Below are positions 7,530-16,743 of a stretch of 57,563 nt of DNA, one piece after another. The stretch spans positions 1-57,563 of the forward strand of contig DAHH01000017.1 of NCBI GenBank assembly GCA_002498385.1. The letters are read 5' to 3'. Both the position numbers and the translations under genes were made by a program. Source of the stretch: Methanobacterium sp. UBA410. Lineage in GTDB: Archaea; Methanobacteriota; Methanobacteria; Methanobacteriales; Methanobacteriaceae. The notes below the pieces were generated by a model that made no database searches, was not told where the DNA came from, and was given only the letters and a program-made list of their open reading frames with translations. Each line of letters starts with the position of its first letter. Position 1 is the first letter of the stretch.

Positions 7530-7933
7530 TTCTCACCAGCAATGGTGCTGGTGAGTTTAACGTGTTCAACTCCCTTAAGACGCATGATTTTATTTGTTAA
7601 ATCACGGATAACTTTCACATCCCCATTAACCACTATCACGTCCAGAAAGTACTTTTCAGTCATTTGAACACGCATGGTAGAGTGGATGCAATCTGTGTAA
7701 TCATGTTGAACATCCATCAGGTCTTCCATGACTCCAGTGTGATGGTGGTCGTAGATAACAGTTACCAATCCAATCCTGTCTCCTTCCATACCATTCATCC
7801 ATTGGTAGCGCAATATATAATCCTTAAGGGCATCTCTTATTCCTTTAGATCTGGAGCTATAACCTCTGTCCTTTAAAACCTCATCAAAATCATTTAAAAT
7901 TTCCTTAGGTAACGACATACTAATTCTCATCAT
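7523..7933 (-). CDS. nikR: NikR-family ribbon-helix-helix regulator with altered metal site
   Basis: 136 residues with the NikR layout: N-terminal ribbon-helix-helix (MRISMSLPKEILNDFDEVLKDRGYSSRSKGIRDALKDYI), then an ACT-like domain (GLVTVIYDHH...LDVIVVNGDVKVIRDLTNKIMRLKGVEHVKL). Aligned without gaps to E. coli NikR as I recall it, His76 is kept (H77 here) but the ligands His87, His89 and Cys95 fall on R88, Q90 and F96. It therefore probably lacks the square-planar nickel site and may sense another metal or none. ATG 7933 follows AAAGGAG. No target genes are adjacent. Confidence 0.85.
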   Translation of the reverse strand: MMRISMSLPKEILNDFDEVLKDRGYSSRSKGIRDALKDYILRYQWMNGMEGDRIGLVTVIYDHHHTGVMEDLMDVQHDYTDCIHSTMRVQMTEKYFLDVIVVNGDVKVIRDLTNKIMRLKGVEHVKLTSTIAGENQ

Positions 7934-8014
7934 AAATTTTCTCCTTTGTTGTTCATCACTATAATTGGATATTTATTAGGGTTTATATGTAACGGCAAAA
8001 TAAAGACTTTCTCA

Positions 8015-8164
8015 TCAAACTTTGAATGTGAAGTTAAGGTATCCTTTTAATTTAAGGTATCCTTTTAGTTCGTTAAACCATTCTATAACGAAGTTTTGTG
8101 TTTTGTGGTAGTTTTTGGATGGATACTTCTTTTGTTGTGATTTGTGATCTGGAAGTTTTAGCTT
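8015..8164 (-). pseudogene. C-terminal gene remnant, transposase-like
   Basis: An open frame without a start codon, bounded upstream by a stop at 8165-8167, encodes about 49 residues ending KNYHKTQNFVIEWFNELKGYLKLKGYLNFTFKV. The lysine-rich stretch followed by a short WFN motif recalls C-termini of IS transposases, but this is a weak resemblance. An 18-bp near-perfect direct duplication (8034-8051 and 8052-8069) repeats KGYLKL in frame. No inverted repeats or target duplications could be identified. Confidence 0.3.
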
Positions 8165-8320
8165 CTAAAAAGTGGAATTCAGATGAGTAGAAGCCAGCAT
8201 ACTTTAACAGTTACATATTTTCCTATATGGAACTATAATTCTCAAAATGTTGAAATCAATATATTAAAACATCAAAAATTTATCAAAGGTTTCAGTAAAG
8301 GGTGTTTTTCCCAAAAATAG

Positions 8321-8630
8321 TTAAATAAAAAATAAATTAAATTTATTCAAGAGTGTACCTCCTGTAGGCCCTGCTATAAACCACAGTATAAGTGCAACTA
8401 TGAGGCCATACTTGAATTCATACAGGTTGAATACTCCATCGAGCAGAATTATAACTTCCAGCAAATCCAATGGTGTACATTAAAACGTTAATCTCTTGTC
8501 TTCCATAATTTTTATTATAACTCCATATAAACCTATTAGCTGGAAACAGTGTAATAAAGTTCATGATTATCATGCCCCTCATGAATACATCTCTGTTTTG
8601 AGTATTTCCAGGAAAAAATTGGGGAGACAC
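8321..8630 (-). pseudogene. Degraded membrane-protein gene
   Basis: Two minus-strand frames each carry part of a hydrophobic protein: one with GMIIMNFITLF and EINVLMYTIGFAG, the other, after a frame change near 8460, with LLEVIILLDGVF-LYEFKYGLIVALILWFIAGPTGGTLL. The last helix and its GPT motif recall the C-terminus of MnhG/PhaG-type antiporter subunits and their hydrogenase relatives, but the match is loose. No start codon with a ribosome-binding site is seen. I read it as a frameshifted remnant; family uncertain. Confidence 0.35.
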
Positions 8631-8780
8631 AGTTTAATCCTGGATCTGGGCTGTCCTTCACAACCTTTAAAAGGGAGTATAAAACAATATTATCAAGACA
8701 TGAGATATAATTTATCAGAACTTGACTATATAATTAGGAAAATATAATTACAATGGATTAAAATTGAGACGGTGAATGTT

Positions 8781-9128
8781 ATGGTAAAAAATGAGGATCC
8801 AATTCAAAAGGAACTTAGATCACGAATGCGTCTTTTTAGACAGGCTGTTAAAAATGAAGATAAAAAAAATGAGCTCTACGATAGTATCGAAGGTTCTGAG
8901 ATGATCATAAGGTACGATATATACCTGCCCACCAAAAACTCCAAAAAGTTCGTTGACGGCCTCTTTATCTACACAGATGAGGAAGGAAAGATCAAGAGTG
9001 CAGAATACTACCTTAAAGATTCAGAGGGTACAAAGGTTACAGCACTTCCAGAAAAAGATTTTAAAGTAATTAAAGGATTATTCCAGGATCTGCTCTCTGT
9101 TGAAGTGGAGTACATTCCAACGGAGTAA
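8781..9128 (+). CDS. Conserved hypothetical protein
   Basis: 115 residues from ATG 8781, preceded by GGTGA at five bases; a GTG at 8772 is in frame. It is highly charged, with helical ends and a central beta-rich part (EMIIRYDIYLPTKNSKKFVDGLFIYTDEEGKIKSAEYYLKD). No signal, membrane segment or cysteine motif is present, so it is probably cytosolic. I do not recognise a family. It stands alone, with about 370 bases to the next gene. Confidence 0.7.
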   Translation: MVKNEDPIQKELRSRMRLFRQAVKNEDKKNELYDSIEGSEMIIRYDIYLPTKNSKKFVDGLFIYTDEEGKIKSAEYYLKDSEGTKVTALPEKDFKVIKGLFQDLLSVEVEYIPTE

Positions 9129-9498
9129 ATTCCAAAACTTATTTTTCACCAGCTTTTAATTGCTGACTTTTAAAAACTATTTTTTTCAGGTTACAAATTA
9201 AAATGATTTGAGAATATACCCAAATTAAGCTATTCATACAATGTTTATACCCTCCTTATATTAGTTATATATTCCATGAGGTTCATAAAAGAAAATGTAG
9301 AATAGGCAATCAAAAAAATAGGGGGAAACTGGCCGCATATTCAAATTGAATAATGGCTTAAAATGATTTAATACGTCTTCAGATTAAAAGTATGAGCTCA
9401 GGGGGGGGTAATAACTGGAAGCCACAGTTTCCTAAGCTTTGAAGTTCACCAGATCTGTTGATTTAGAAAGTATGGAAAAAAATGTTTGGAGGATAAAA
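9129..9498. other. Spacer, probable promoter of the NYN gene
   Basis: AT-rich, with TATA-like stretches (TTATATATT near 9270) and an isolated run of eight G (near 9401-9408), unusual in this base composition. An in-frame extension of the next gene begins at 9439 but lacks a good ribosome-binding site. Confidence 0.4.
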
Positions 9499-9999
9499 AT
9501 GCGCAGTTTTGAAAAGTTAAGCTCCCTCAAGGATTACATCCCCATAAAAAGAGGTGAAGCTGATGCGAAAAATGTGGGGCTTCTTGTTGACGGGCCTAAC
9601 ATGTTGAGGAAAGAGTTCAGTCTCAACCTTGACCTTGTAAGGGACATAATTGCAGAATATGGTAACATGCGGGTAAGTAAGGTTTTACTCAACCAGTACG
9701 CCTCAGACAAGTTGATAGAAGCAATAGTTAACCAGGGTTTTACACCAATTGTTGTTGCTGGTGATACAGATGTTTACATGGCAGTTGAAGCCATGGAGCT
9801 TATTTACAATCCTAACATTGATGTTATTGCTCTCATGACCAGGGATGCTGATTTTTTACCAATAATAAACAAGGCAAAAGAAAACGGGAAGGAAACAATA
9901 GTTATAGGTGCAGAGCCAGGATTCAGCGCAGCTCTTCAAAACTCTGCTGACAATGCAATAGTTTTGACGCCGGAAAAAACCAGGAATACTGCTGATTAA
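9499..9999 (+). CDS. NYN-domain (LabA/DUF88-like) predicted ribonuclease
   Basis: 166 residues from ATG 9499, chosen because TTGGAGGATAAAA precedes it. The PIN-like NYN fold shows its acidic residues: GLLVDGPNM (D31), VVAGDTDVYMAVEAM (D89 and D91) and LMTRDADFLPII (D116 and D118). NYN proteins are metal-dependent RNases; the archaeal subgroup corresponds to TIGR00288, function unassigned. It ends two bases before the PLP-enzyme gene, so the two form an operon. No RNA-binding extension is visible. Confidence 0.85.
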   Translation: MRSFEKLSSLKDYIPIKRGEADAKNVGLLVDGPNMLRKEFSLNLDLVRDIIAEYGNMRVSKVLLNQYASDKLIEAIVNQGFTPIVVAGDTDVYMAVEAMELIYNPNIDVIALMTRDADFLPIINKAKENGKETIVIGAEPGFSAALQNSADNAIVLTPEKTRNTAD

Positions 10000-10000
10000 A

Positions 10001-11152
10001 ATGCTTATAAATTCCCCGGTTGATGAAGTGAAACGTAGAGAGGCAGCCCTGAAAATAATAAAGTCCACGGTTCGAAAGGAAGGAAGGGACAAACTTTATG
10101 ACCTAACAGGTCTTGCCGGTGGATTTTTCCTCATGAAGAGTGATGTGGGCCTCCTTGAAACCTATGCAGGTCCAGCAGTCTTTGAAGATGCAATACAAAC
10201 CGTTGGAAAAATACACATGGGTGGAGAAAAAATTCTACCCCTCAACAGAACCAGCTCAGGCATACTCGCAGCTGTACTTGCCCTTGTAAAAAGGGGGGAT
10301 GAAATTGTACATTACCTCCCTAAAAAACCGGCTCATCCCTCAATTCCAAGAAGTGCAGAACTTGTCGGGGCCACATACAGGGAATTCGATGATATAAACG
10401 ATTTTGAAGTGGGGGAAAAAACTGCACTTGCCTTCATAACAGGATCAACCATGGACCATGAGATCATCGATAAGAAGGACTTTTTGAAGGCTGTGGAGAT
10501 TTCAAAATCCCGGAACGTGCCTGTTTTTGTGGACGATGCTTCAGGAGCCAGGCTTCGAACTGTGATATACAAGCAGCCAAGGGCAATGGATATGGGTGCA
10601 GATCTGGCCATAACGAGCACTGACAAACTCATGGACGGACCCCGTGGTGGATTGATGGCTGGAAAGGCTGATATAATAAACCTTGTAAAGTCCAAGGCCA
10701 ATCAGTTCGGACTGGAAGCTCAGCCGCCAATGGTTGCAGGAATGGTCCGTGCACTTGAAAACTTCACTCCAGAAAAAATTCTGGAAGCTTTCAGCAAGAA
10801 ACATGAGGTTTTTACAGCTCTAAACAGGGATATAAAGGCTGTCAGGGAAACACCAACGGGGGTTATGATCTCAGCAGACGATCTGAAAGCTGAAGTGGCA
10901 CCTGAAACACCATTTTCAGCCCGGGATCTTTCATGCACCTTTGCAATGCTTCTTCTGAGGAAACAAAATATAATAACGATTCCAGCAGTTGGAATGCCCG
11001 GTGCTTCACCAGCCATAAGGCTGGACCTTGCATCAAATGATGCAAATCGTGTTGGGGAAAATTTTGTTGTTGAAGCATTTAAAGAAAGCTTTTCCCAATT
11101 TAAATGTATTGTGGATGATGAAACTGCATGCCGTGCAGTTCTCTACAGTTGA
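10001..11152 (+). CDS. PLP-dependent enzyme, MJ0158 (SelA-like) family
   Basis: 383 residues, fold-type I PLP enzyme. The Schiff-base lysine is in TSTDKLMDGPRGG (K209), with the PLP-binding Asp in VFVDDASGAR (about 175-184) and NRTSSGILAA near the N-terminus. This matches the archaeal family named after MJ0158, which resembles bacterial selenocysteine synthase SelA, although MJ0158 itself is reported not to make selenocysteinyl-tRNA; the true reaction is unknown. It follows the NYN gene at once, with no strong ribosome-binding site, suggesting coupled translation. No selenocysteine-system gene is in the window. Confidence 0.85.
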   Translation: MLINSPVDEVKRREAALKIIKSTVRKEGRDKLYDLTGLAGGFFLMKSDVGLLETYAGPAVFEDAIQTVGKIHMGGEKILPLNRTSSGILAAVLALVKRGDEIVHYLPKKPAHPSIPRSAELVGATYREFDDINDFEVGEKTALAFITGSTMDHEIIDKKDFLKAVEISKSRNVPVFVDDASGARLRTVIYKQPRAMDMGADLAITSTDKLMDGPRGGLMAGKADIINLVKSKANQFGLEAQPPMVAGMVRALENFTPEKILEAFSKKHEVFTALNRDIKAVRETPTGVMISADDLKAEVAPETPFSARDLSCTFAMLLLRKQNIITIPAVGMPGASPAIRLDLASNDANRVGENFVVEAFKESFSQFKCIVDDETACRAVLYS

Positions 11153-11204
11153 AAAAACCGTGTTTCAACAAAATTCAATTTTTTTTAATCTTTTAAAGAA
11201 ATCT

Positions 11205-11248
11205 AGTTTTAAAGATCATACATAACAGTTTTAAAGATCATACATAAC
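11205..11248 (+). repeat. 22-bp tandem duplication
   Basis: Two perfect adjacent copies (11205-11226 and 11227-11248) starting AGTTTTAAAGATC and ending CATAAC, in the spacer between the PLP-enzyme gene and rtcA. Confidence 0.9.
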
Positions 11249-11353
11249 ATACTTGAAGTTCATATTAAATATTGATCCCTTACAAATATTGATGCATAAA
11301 CTATTGATTCATAATATTCATAGAGTTACCAGTACAGTCGTGGAAGTTAGACA

Positions 11354-12370
11354 ATGATTGAAATTGATGGATCCCATGGTGAAGGTGGAGGAGCTCTGCT
11401 TCGCATATCTGCAGCTCTATCAAGCTTAACACTGAAACCTACCCATATATGGAATATAAGGGCTAACAGGCCAAAAACAGGCCTCATGCCCCAGCATCTC
11501 AATGCCCTGAAGCTTGTTGCGCGCATGAGTGATGCTTCATGTGATGGAATGGATGCCGGGTCCAATGAAGTTTTTATGAAACCCAGATGGCTTAAAGGGG
11601 GAAAGTTCAGCGTTGATGTTGGAACTGCAGGCAGCATCACCCTCATACTCCAGGCAGCAATGATACCTGCAGCCTTTGCAGATTCTACTGTAGAAATAAC
11701 CCTCAGGGGAGGTACAGATGTTAAGTGGGCTCCTTCAGTTGACTACCTTAAAAACGTGACCCTACCAACCCTGAGTTCAATGGGTTTCAATGGGGAGATA
11801 CATTTAATTCAGAGGGGACACTACCCTCGGGGCGGTGGAATTTTAAAGGCCAGAATAAATCCAATCAAAAAATTAAAGCCATTAAAACTTTTAGATCTTG
11901 AACTGGATGTTATAAAAGGAGTTTCGCATGCTGTTAAACTTCCAGAGCATGTTGCAGTGAGACAGGCAAAAAGTGCGGAGAAAACACTCCGCTCAGCAGG
12001 TTACATTGCAGACATTGAAGTCCAGCACTCAGAAGAAGGTTTAGGGCCGGGATCCGGAATAGTGCTGTGGATTGACGGTAAAACGAGGTTGAGTGGAAGT
12101 GATGTTGGTGCACCCGGAAGAAGGGCAGAACTTGTGGGACAAAAAGCTGCAGAAGAGCTTATTTACCATATATCGCAGGGTGCCGCTCTGGACAGGTACA
12201 TGGGTGATCAGATAATTCCTTACATGGCTTTGGCAGGTAGATCGCATGTTAAAACAGCCCAGCTCACAAAACACGCCCTTACAAATATTTACGCCACTGA
12301 AAAGTTCACGAACAAACAATTCCAGGTTGAGGGCAGCCCTGGGGATATTGCAGAGATCTCAGTGGACTGA
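11354..12370 (+). CDS. rtcA: RNA 3'-terminal phosphate cyclase
   Basis: 338 residues, full length for RtcA, which converts RNA 3'-phosphates to 2',3'-cyclic phosphates using ATP through a histidyl-AMP intermediate. Seen: EIDGSHGEGGGALLRIS at the N-terminus, NIRANRPKTGLMPQH, RGHYPRGGG, and the catalytic histidine near the C-terminus in QLTKHALTNIYATEKF (H307). No tRNA-splicing ligase gene (rtcB) is adjacent. It is convergent with the PIG-L gene downstream. A role in RNA repair or tRNA processing is inferred from the family. Confidence 0.95.
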   Translation: MIEIDGSHGEGGGALLRISAALSSLTLKPTHIWNIRANRPKTGLMPQHLNALKLVARMSDASCDGMDAGSNEVFMKPRWLKGGKFSVDVGTAGSITLILQAAMIPAAFADSTVEITLRGGTDVKWAPSVDYLKNVTLPTLSSMGFNGEIHLIQRGHYPRGGGILKARINPIKKLKPLKLLDLELDVIKGVSHAVKLPEHVAVRQAKSAEKTLRSAGYIADIEVQHSEEGLGPGSGIVLWIDGKTRLSGSDVGAPGRRAELVGQKAAEELIYHISQGAALDRYMGDQIIPYMALAGRSHVKTAQLTKHALTNIYATEKFTNKQFQVEGSPGDIAEISVD

Positions 12371-12552
12371 AATGAAGGAATTGAAGGTGGAGCTATCATT
12401 TTTTTAGAAACTATACCTTTTCGTAAAATCTTCAGTGAACACCTATTTTTATACTTTTTTGATGTAGATTTTTCGATGTAGAACAAAATATTTGATGTAA
12501 AATCATTTGAATTTACAACAAAATTATTTGGTGTACAATAAAATAAAAAAAA

Positions 12553-13923
12553 TTAAATTATGTTAACGGTGCGCCATGCAGTTGTATCAATGGCACACTG
12601 AGCTGTTAAAATATCAGCGTTTATCATGAATTTGTTGCTGTTAATCAGGTCTGTGGGTATTCCAACTATAATTCCGTTCTTTTTAAATATGATTCTTATT
12701 GGCAGGTTGGATTTAACACTGTTTTGTGAAACCATTGTGTAGTGTGCTGTTCCGTTCTGGACTTGGATATCAATTCTCCTGTCACCATCTGCCCGGAAGG
12801 TTCTTATGTGGAATTCGCACGACAAGTTCTTTGATATGTTTCCCCTTGTTTTCAGGGAGATCCAGGTTGTGTTCTCATCCATTTCAAGCCCTACAGCAGT
12901 CAGATCTAGAGGGGCAGTATTTTCAACGTCCAGAGTGTTGAATTTATCCGGGCTGGTATGGCCCTCAATAAGGTCATTTTGAGGGTCATTAAATATTGTT
13001 GGGGGAAATGCTGATCCACTGCGGAAGTTTGTTGATTTGTTCTGTACTGAAACATTTATATCAAGATAAACTGTAAAGAGCTCGTTTTTCTTTACAAAGG
13101 CTATAAGATATGAAGAGTCCGGTTCAATCTGGCTTTTATAAGATTTTATAGCGGAGTACTTGACCAATTCATCGTGCCTTGTAAGTGGAAACACCATCCA
13201 CTGTGATTGGTTTGCAAGTTCTGCTGGAGGTAGCAGGTAATCGTCAGGATTGTAGGATCTTGGATAAGGCCACAGGGAATAAGCATGGGTTGGATACTCA
13301 TATTTACTGCAGTTGTAATTCATGTTGTCAACTGCGTAGTTTACGAATGCACTTGTTGCCCAATGATCTGTGTTTTTATCGTCTGAGTCAGGATAAATTA
13401 TTATGGTTGGCTGGTACTGCCCGATCACATTTTCAAGAGTTTTTTCAAGGCCTTCACCACAGTAGGGTGCACCTGGATCGTATGAAAACATGTTTCTTGA
13501 GTGAGATGTACCGTCTGATTCATTGTAAAGCTTGTCGTAGTCCCAGTTCTGATTGAGAAGAAAGGTTAAGCCTTCTGGATAATCGAGAAAGATAATATCA
13601 TTACTTTTAAGCCCTAACTTGCTCATCGCACTTAAACTCTCAGCATGTCTCCTATCCCCCACACTAATGGAATCTCCACCATTTGTCACAACAACCACGT
13701 GCACTGGAATGTTATTTTTAACACAGTACCGTATAACTCCTGCATTGTTAATGGTCTCATCGTCTGGATGGGGCGCTACTATAAGAACCCTATCTGCATG
13801 CCCTATAGATGGACCATGAGGATAACCAGTGCTTCCATCATCGTAACCCCCGTAGTAATAAAGTGTTAATCCAAAGAGGATTAATGTAAGTGTCAGGACC
13901 AGCATTAACCTTTTCTTTAACAT
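12553..13923 (-). CDS. Membrane-anchored PIG-L/LmbE-family deacetylase
   Basis: 456 residues from ATG 13923 (MLKKRLML...); an upstream in-frame extension to 13980 is less likely. Residues 4-24 are one hydrophobic segment behind basic residues, a signal anchor that places the rest outside the cell. Residues 44-250 are a PIG-L domain: VLIVAPHPDDE (50-56, zinc ligands) and NTDHWAT (H187). Family members remove N-acetyl groups from sugars. The last 200 residues are beta-rich and Ser/Thr/Asn-rich, perhaps a surface module. A role in cell-wall or glycan modification is inferred. Confidence 0.85.
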   Translation of the reverse strand: MLKKRLMLVLTLTLILFGLTLYYYGGYDDGSTGYPHGPSIGHADRVLIVAPHPDDETINNAGVIRYCVKNNIPVHVVVVTNGGDSISVGDRRHAESLSAMSKLGLKSNDIIFLDYPEGLTFLLNQNWDYDKLYNESDGTSHSRNMFSYDPGAPYCGEGLEKTLENVIGQYQPTIIIYPDSDDKNTDHWATSAFVNYAVDNMNYNCSKYEYPTHAYSLWPYPRSYNPDDYLLPPAELANQSQWMVFPLTRHDELVKYSAIKSYKSQIEPDSSYLIAFVKKNELFTVYLDINVSVQNKSTNFRSGSAFPPTIFNDPQNDLIEGHTSPDKFNTLDVENTAPLDLTAVGLEMDENTTWISLKTRGNISKNLSCEFHIRTFRADGDRRIDIQVQNGTAHYTMVSQNSVKSNLPIRIIFKKNGIIVGIPTDLINSNKFMINADILTAQCAIDTTAWRTVNII

Positions 13924-14260
13924 GATAAAATATATTCTGGAAACAAATATAAATTTTTGATGTTTTGGGATAAAACTCAAAATATCACAGGATTTAAGAT
14001 GGAAACAGTTTCACCTATAAAATTGGAAAAAAATAGAACCTTTTAAATTGACTTTTAAACTAAAACTTTGAATTGATATTTCTATTTTGAAAGGTTTTTG
14101 AGATTTTTACTTAAATTTCCTTTTTTTTATAGATCTTAAACTAAAATTTCATAAGGTAATGATAAAATTTATCATAAAAAAAGGAGTAAATATATAGAAA
14201 AGAATTAAATAGTTCTACATTAAATTTCAGGAAAAAAGAAACTTAAAACAAGGAAAAAAA
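13924..14260. other. AT-rich spacer
   Basis: Between birA (stop side) and the PIG-L start, both on the minus strand. It would hold the birA terminator (A/T runs) and the PIG-L promoter. No coding frame or strong structure is seen. Confidence 0.4.
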
Positions 14261-15244
14261 TTAGAATGGTTCCCTATTTTTAACGTGCACGCATTCTCCT
14301 GCCATGACTTTCAAAAGGCTTCCATCTTCAAGTTCCAATATGAGGACACCGTCCTTGTTTATACCTACTGCTTCTCCTTTCACTGTTTGTCCACGTTTGT
14401 GTACCTCAACGTAGGTTCCAATTGTTGTTGAAAATCTTCGCCATTTTTTAAGTATTTCTGGGAACTTTCCATCCTTGAATTCGTTGTATATGTTTTCAAA
14501 GTTAACAAGGAATTTCTGGACGAGTTCTGCACTTTGAATTTCCCTTTCAAGCTCGGCTTTAAGGGAGGTTGCACCCTCTCTCAGGTCTGGGGGGAAGAGC
14601 TCCACATCAATGTTCAGGTCAATTCCAATGCCCGCAACAATGTAATCAAGGGTGTCAGCATTGGCACTTGCCTCTGTGAGTATTCCACAAACCTTTTTCT
14701 CCCCTATGAGTATGTCGTTAGGCCATTTTATTCCAACATCAAGACCACATTCTTTCTTAAGGGTTTCTGCAACTGCAACACCTGTTACGAGTGTGAGCTG
14801 TGGAGCTTCAGATGGATGGATGTCTGGCCTTAAAATTATGGTCATCCAGACTCCTCCCTCTGGAGATATCCATTTTTTGCCGCGCCTTCCCCTTCCACTG
14901 CTTTGGCTTTCCGCTATTATAAGGGTGCCTTCAGATGCTCCTTCCTCAGCCATTTTCTTTGCAACATTGTTGGTTGAATCAACCTCATTGAAGTAATGGA
15001 TCTCATGTCCTATGTACTCTGTTTCAAGGTTTTTATTGAGTTGGTAAGGTAGGATAAGGTTGGTGGTTTCAGGGAGGCAGTAACCCTGTCTTGGAGAAAA
15101 ATTCACAGGGTATCCATCATCTCTCAGGGCTTGAACACTGTCAACAAGCTCTGTCATTGAAATGTTGAGCTTTGATGTGATTTCCTCACCTGAAACGTAA
15201 CTGTCCAGATTTTCCGTGAGAATCTTCAATACTTTGTCTTTCAT
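14261..15244 (-). CDS. birA: Biotin-[acetyl-CoA carboxylase] ligase / biotin operon repressor
   Basis: 327 residues, bifunctional layout. Residues 1-60 are a winged helix (KVLKILTENLDSYVSGEEITSKLNISMTELVDSVQALRDDGYP). Residues 80-270 are the ligase with ESQSSGRGRRGKKW (biotinyl-AMP loop, 117-122) and KWPNDILI (173-180). The C-terminal 50 residues are an SH3-like domain (YVEVHKRGQTVKGEAVGINKDGVLILEL). It would biotinylate the pyruvate carboxylase B subunit, whose gene is not in the window. It starts 8 bases after the pycA stop, behind GGTGG, so the two are one operon that BirA may itself regulate. Confidence 0.95.
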   Translation of the reverse strand: MKDKVLKILTENLDSYVSGEEITSKLNISMTELVDSVQALRDDGYPVNFSPRQGYCLPETTNLILPYQLNKNLETEYIGHEIHYFNEVDSTNNVAKKMAEEGASEGTLIIAESQSSGRGRRGKKWISPEGGVWMTIILRPDIHPSEAPQLTLVTGVAVAETLKKECGLDVGIKWPNDILIGEKKVCGILTEASANADTLDYIVAGIGIDLNIDVELFPPDLREGATSLKAELEREIQSAELVQKFLVNFENIYNEFKDGKFPEILKKWRRFSTTIGTYVEVHKRGQTVKGEAVGINKDGVLILELEDGSLLKVMAGECVHVKNREPF

Positions 15245-15252
15245 TTAACCAC

Positions 15253-16743
15253 CTATTTTTTCTTAGCATTGTTGATTGAATTGGCCATGTAACTTGAAAT
15301 AGCCGCCGACACGGCTGCAACCTTTTTTGGGGGTAAAAACGTTGATTTAAGTCTGTTCTCCATTTCTTTATCTGCCTGAACAACTTTCCTCACGTTTTCA
15401 ATGATTTCCTGTTTGTGTTCATCCACGAAGTGGGTGTGAAGCTCTGCCTTCTGGAAGTGCTCATTTGCCATCATTGCCTTGTGGAAAGGTATGGTTGTTT
15501 TAACCCCCAGAATAATGTACTCTGAAAGTGCACGTTTCATACGTGCTATGGCTTCGTTACGTGTCCTTCCAAGGACTATGAGTTTGGATATCATTGAATC
15601 ATAGAATGGAGGTATGGAGTAGTTCATGTACACCCCACTGTCGACACGCACACCATGACCTCCTGGAGAACGATAACCCGTGATTTTACCTGGATTTGGT
15701 GCGAAATCGTTCAGTGGATCCTCTGCATTGATACGACACTCTATTGCATGGCCCCTGACCGAAATATCATTCTGGGTGCAGCAAAGCTCCCTGCCTGAGG
15801 CTATCTTTATCTGTTCCTTCACAAGATCCACACCGGTCACTATCTCTGTTATTGGATGTTCCACCTGTATACGGGTATTCATCTCTAAAAAGTAGAAGTG
15901 TCCATCTGAATATATGAATTCAACTGTACCCGCATTTGTGTATCCCACAGCAGAGGCTGCCCTGACAGCTGCAGAACCCATCTTCTCCCGAAGTTCATCA
16001 GTCATTATGGGTGAAGGTGCTTCCTCTATGAGCTTCTGGTGCCGTCTCTGGATGGAACATTCCCTGTCTGCAACGTGGATGATGTTTCCATGCTCATCTG
16101 CAAGTATCTGGAACTCTATGTGCCTTGGTTCTTCGATGTACTTTTCCACGTACACTGTGGAGTCTCCAAAGGAGGATGCAGCCACGGACTGGGTGGACTC
16201 TATTGCCCTCATCATCTCATCTTCCTCGTAGACTGTTCTCATACCTATTCCACCACCGCCTGCAGATGCCTTCACAATGACGGGGTATCCTATGGATTCT
16301 GCCATTGAAATGGCTTCATCCACGCTTGTTATTCCTTTGCTGGCACCAGGAACAACAGGAACTCCTGCCTTTTTCATGAGAGTTTTGGAAGTTATCTTAC
16401 TACCCATATCCTTTATAACCTTACTTTTGGGCCCTATGAGTTTAATACCATGTTTTTCACATTCTTCTCCAAGATGGGGGTTCTCAGCAAGGAATCCGTA
16501 GCCGGGGTGTATTGCTTCTGCACCGGACTTTTCTGCAGCATCTATTATCTTCTCAATGTTAAGGTAACTTTCAGCTGGTATTGATGCACCTATATGGTAG
16601 GCTTCATCGGCGTACTTTGCAAAAAGTGAGTTTTTATCGGCATCTGAGTATACTGCAACGCTTGAAACATCAAGCTCCCTGCAGGCCCTCATGATGCGTA
16701 TGGCTATCTCACCACGGTTTGCAATCAAGACTTTTTTAAACAT
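15253..16743 (-). CDS. pycA: Pyruvate carboxylase subunit A (biotin carboxylase)
   Basis: 496 residues. The biotin carboxylase signatures are complete: KVLIANRGEIAIRI at the N-terminus, the ATP-grasp glycine-rich loop KASAGGGGIGM (158-168), EKYIEEPRHIEFQ, and the EMNTRIQVEHPITE motif (287-300). In methanogens pyruvate carboxylase is a two-subunit enzyme that makes oxaloacetate for the incomplete TCA pathway; this chain carboxylates biotin with ATP and bicarbonate. Identity as PycA rather than acetyl-CoA carboxylase rests on the methanogen context and the birA partner. Residues 450-496 form a lysine-rich tail. Confidence 0.93.
   Translation of the reverse strand: MFKKVLIANRGEIAIRIMRACRELDVSSVAVYSDADKNSLFAKYADEAYHIGASIPAESYLNIEKIIDAAEKSGAEAIHPGYGFLAENPHLGEECEKHGIKLIGPKSKVIKDMGSKITSKTLMKKAGVPVVPGASKGITSVDEAISMAESIGYPVIVKASAGGGGIGMRTVYEEDEMMRAIESTQSVAASSFGDSTVYVEKYIEEPRHIEFQILADEHGNIIHVADRECSIQRRHQKLIEEAPSPIMTDELREKMGSAAVRAASAVGYTNAGTVEFIYSDGHFYFLEMNTRIQVEHPITEIVTGVDLVKEQIKIASGRELCCTQNDISVRGHAIECRINAEDPLNDFAPNPGKITGYRSPGGHGVRVDSGVYMNYSIPPFYDSMISKLIVLGRTRNEAIARMKRALSEYIILGVKTTIPFHKAMMANEHFQKAELHTHFVDEHKQEIIENVRKVVQADKEMENRLKSTFLPPKKVAAVSAAISSYMANSINNAKKK

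Larger units (their letters stand above)
7934..8780. other. Long accessory spacer with gene debris
   Basis: 847 bases without an intact gene between the NikR-like gene (minus) and the small gene at 8781 (plus). It holds the two minus-strand remnants listed separately and the 18-bp duplication at 8034-8069. The plus-strand frame at 8496-8747 is the shadow of the membrane remnant. Upstream of 8781 the sequence is AT-rich and promoter-like. Confidence 0.5.

Noticed and set aside
8496..8747. 83-codon plus-strand frame
   Set aside because: Runs antisense to the membrane-protein remnant and lacks a ribosome-binding site.
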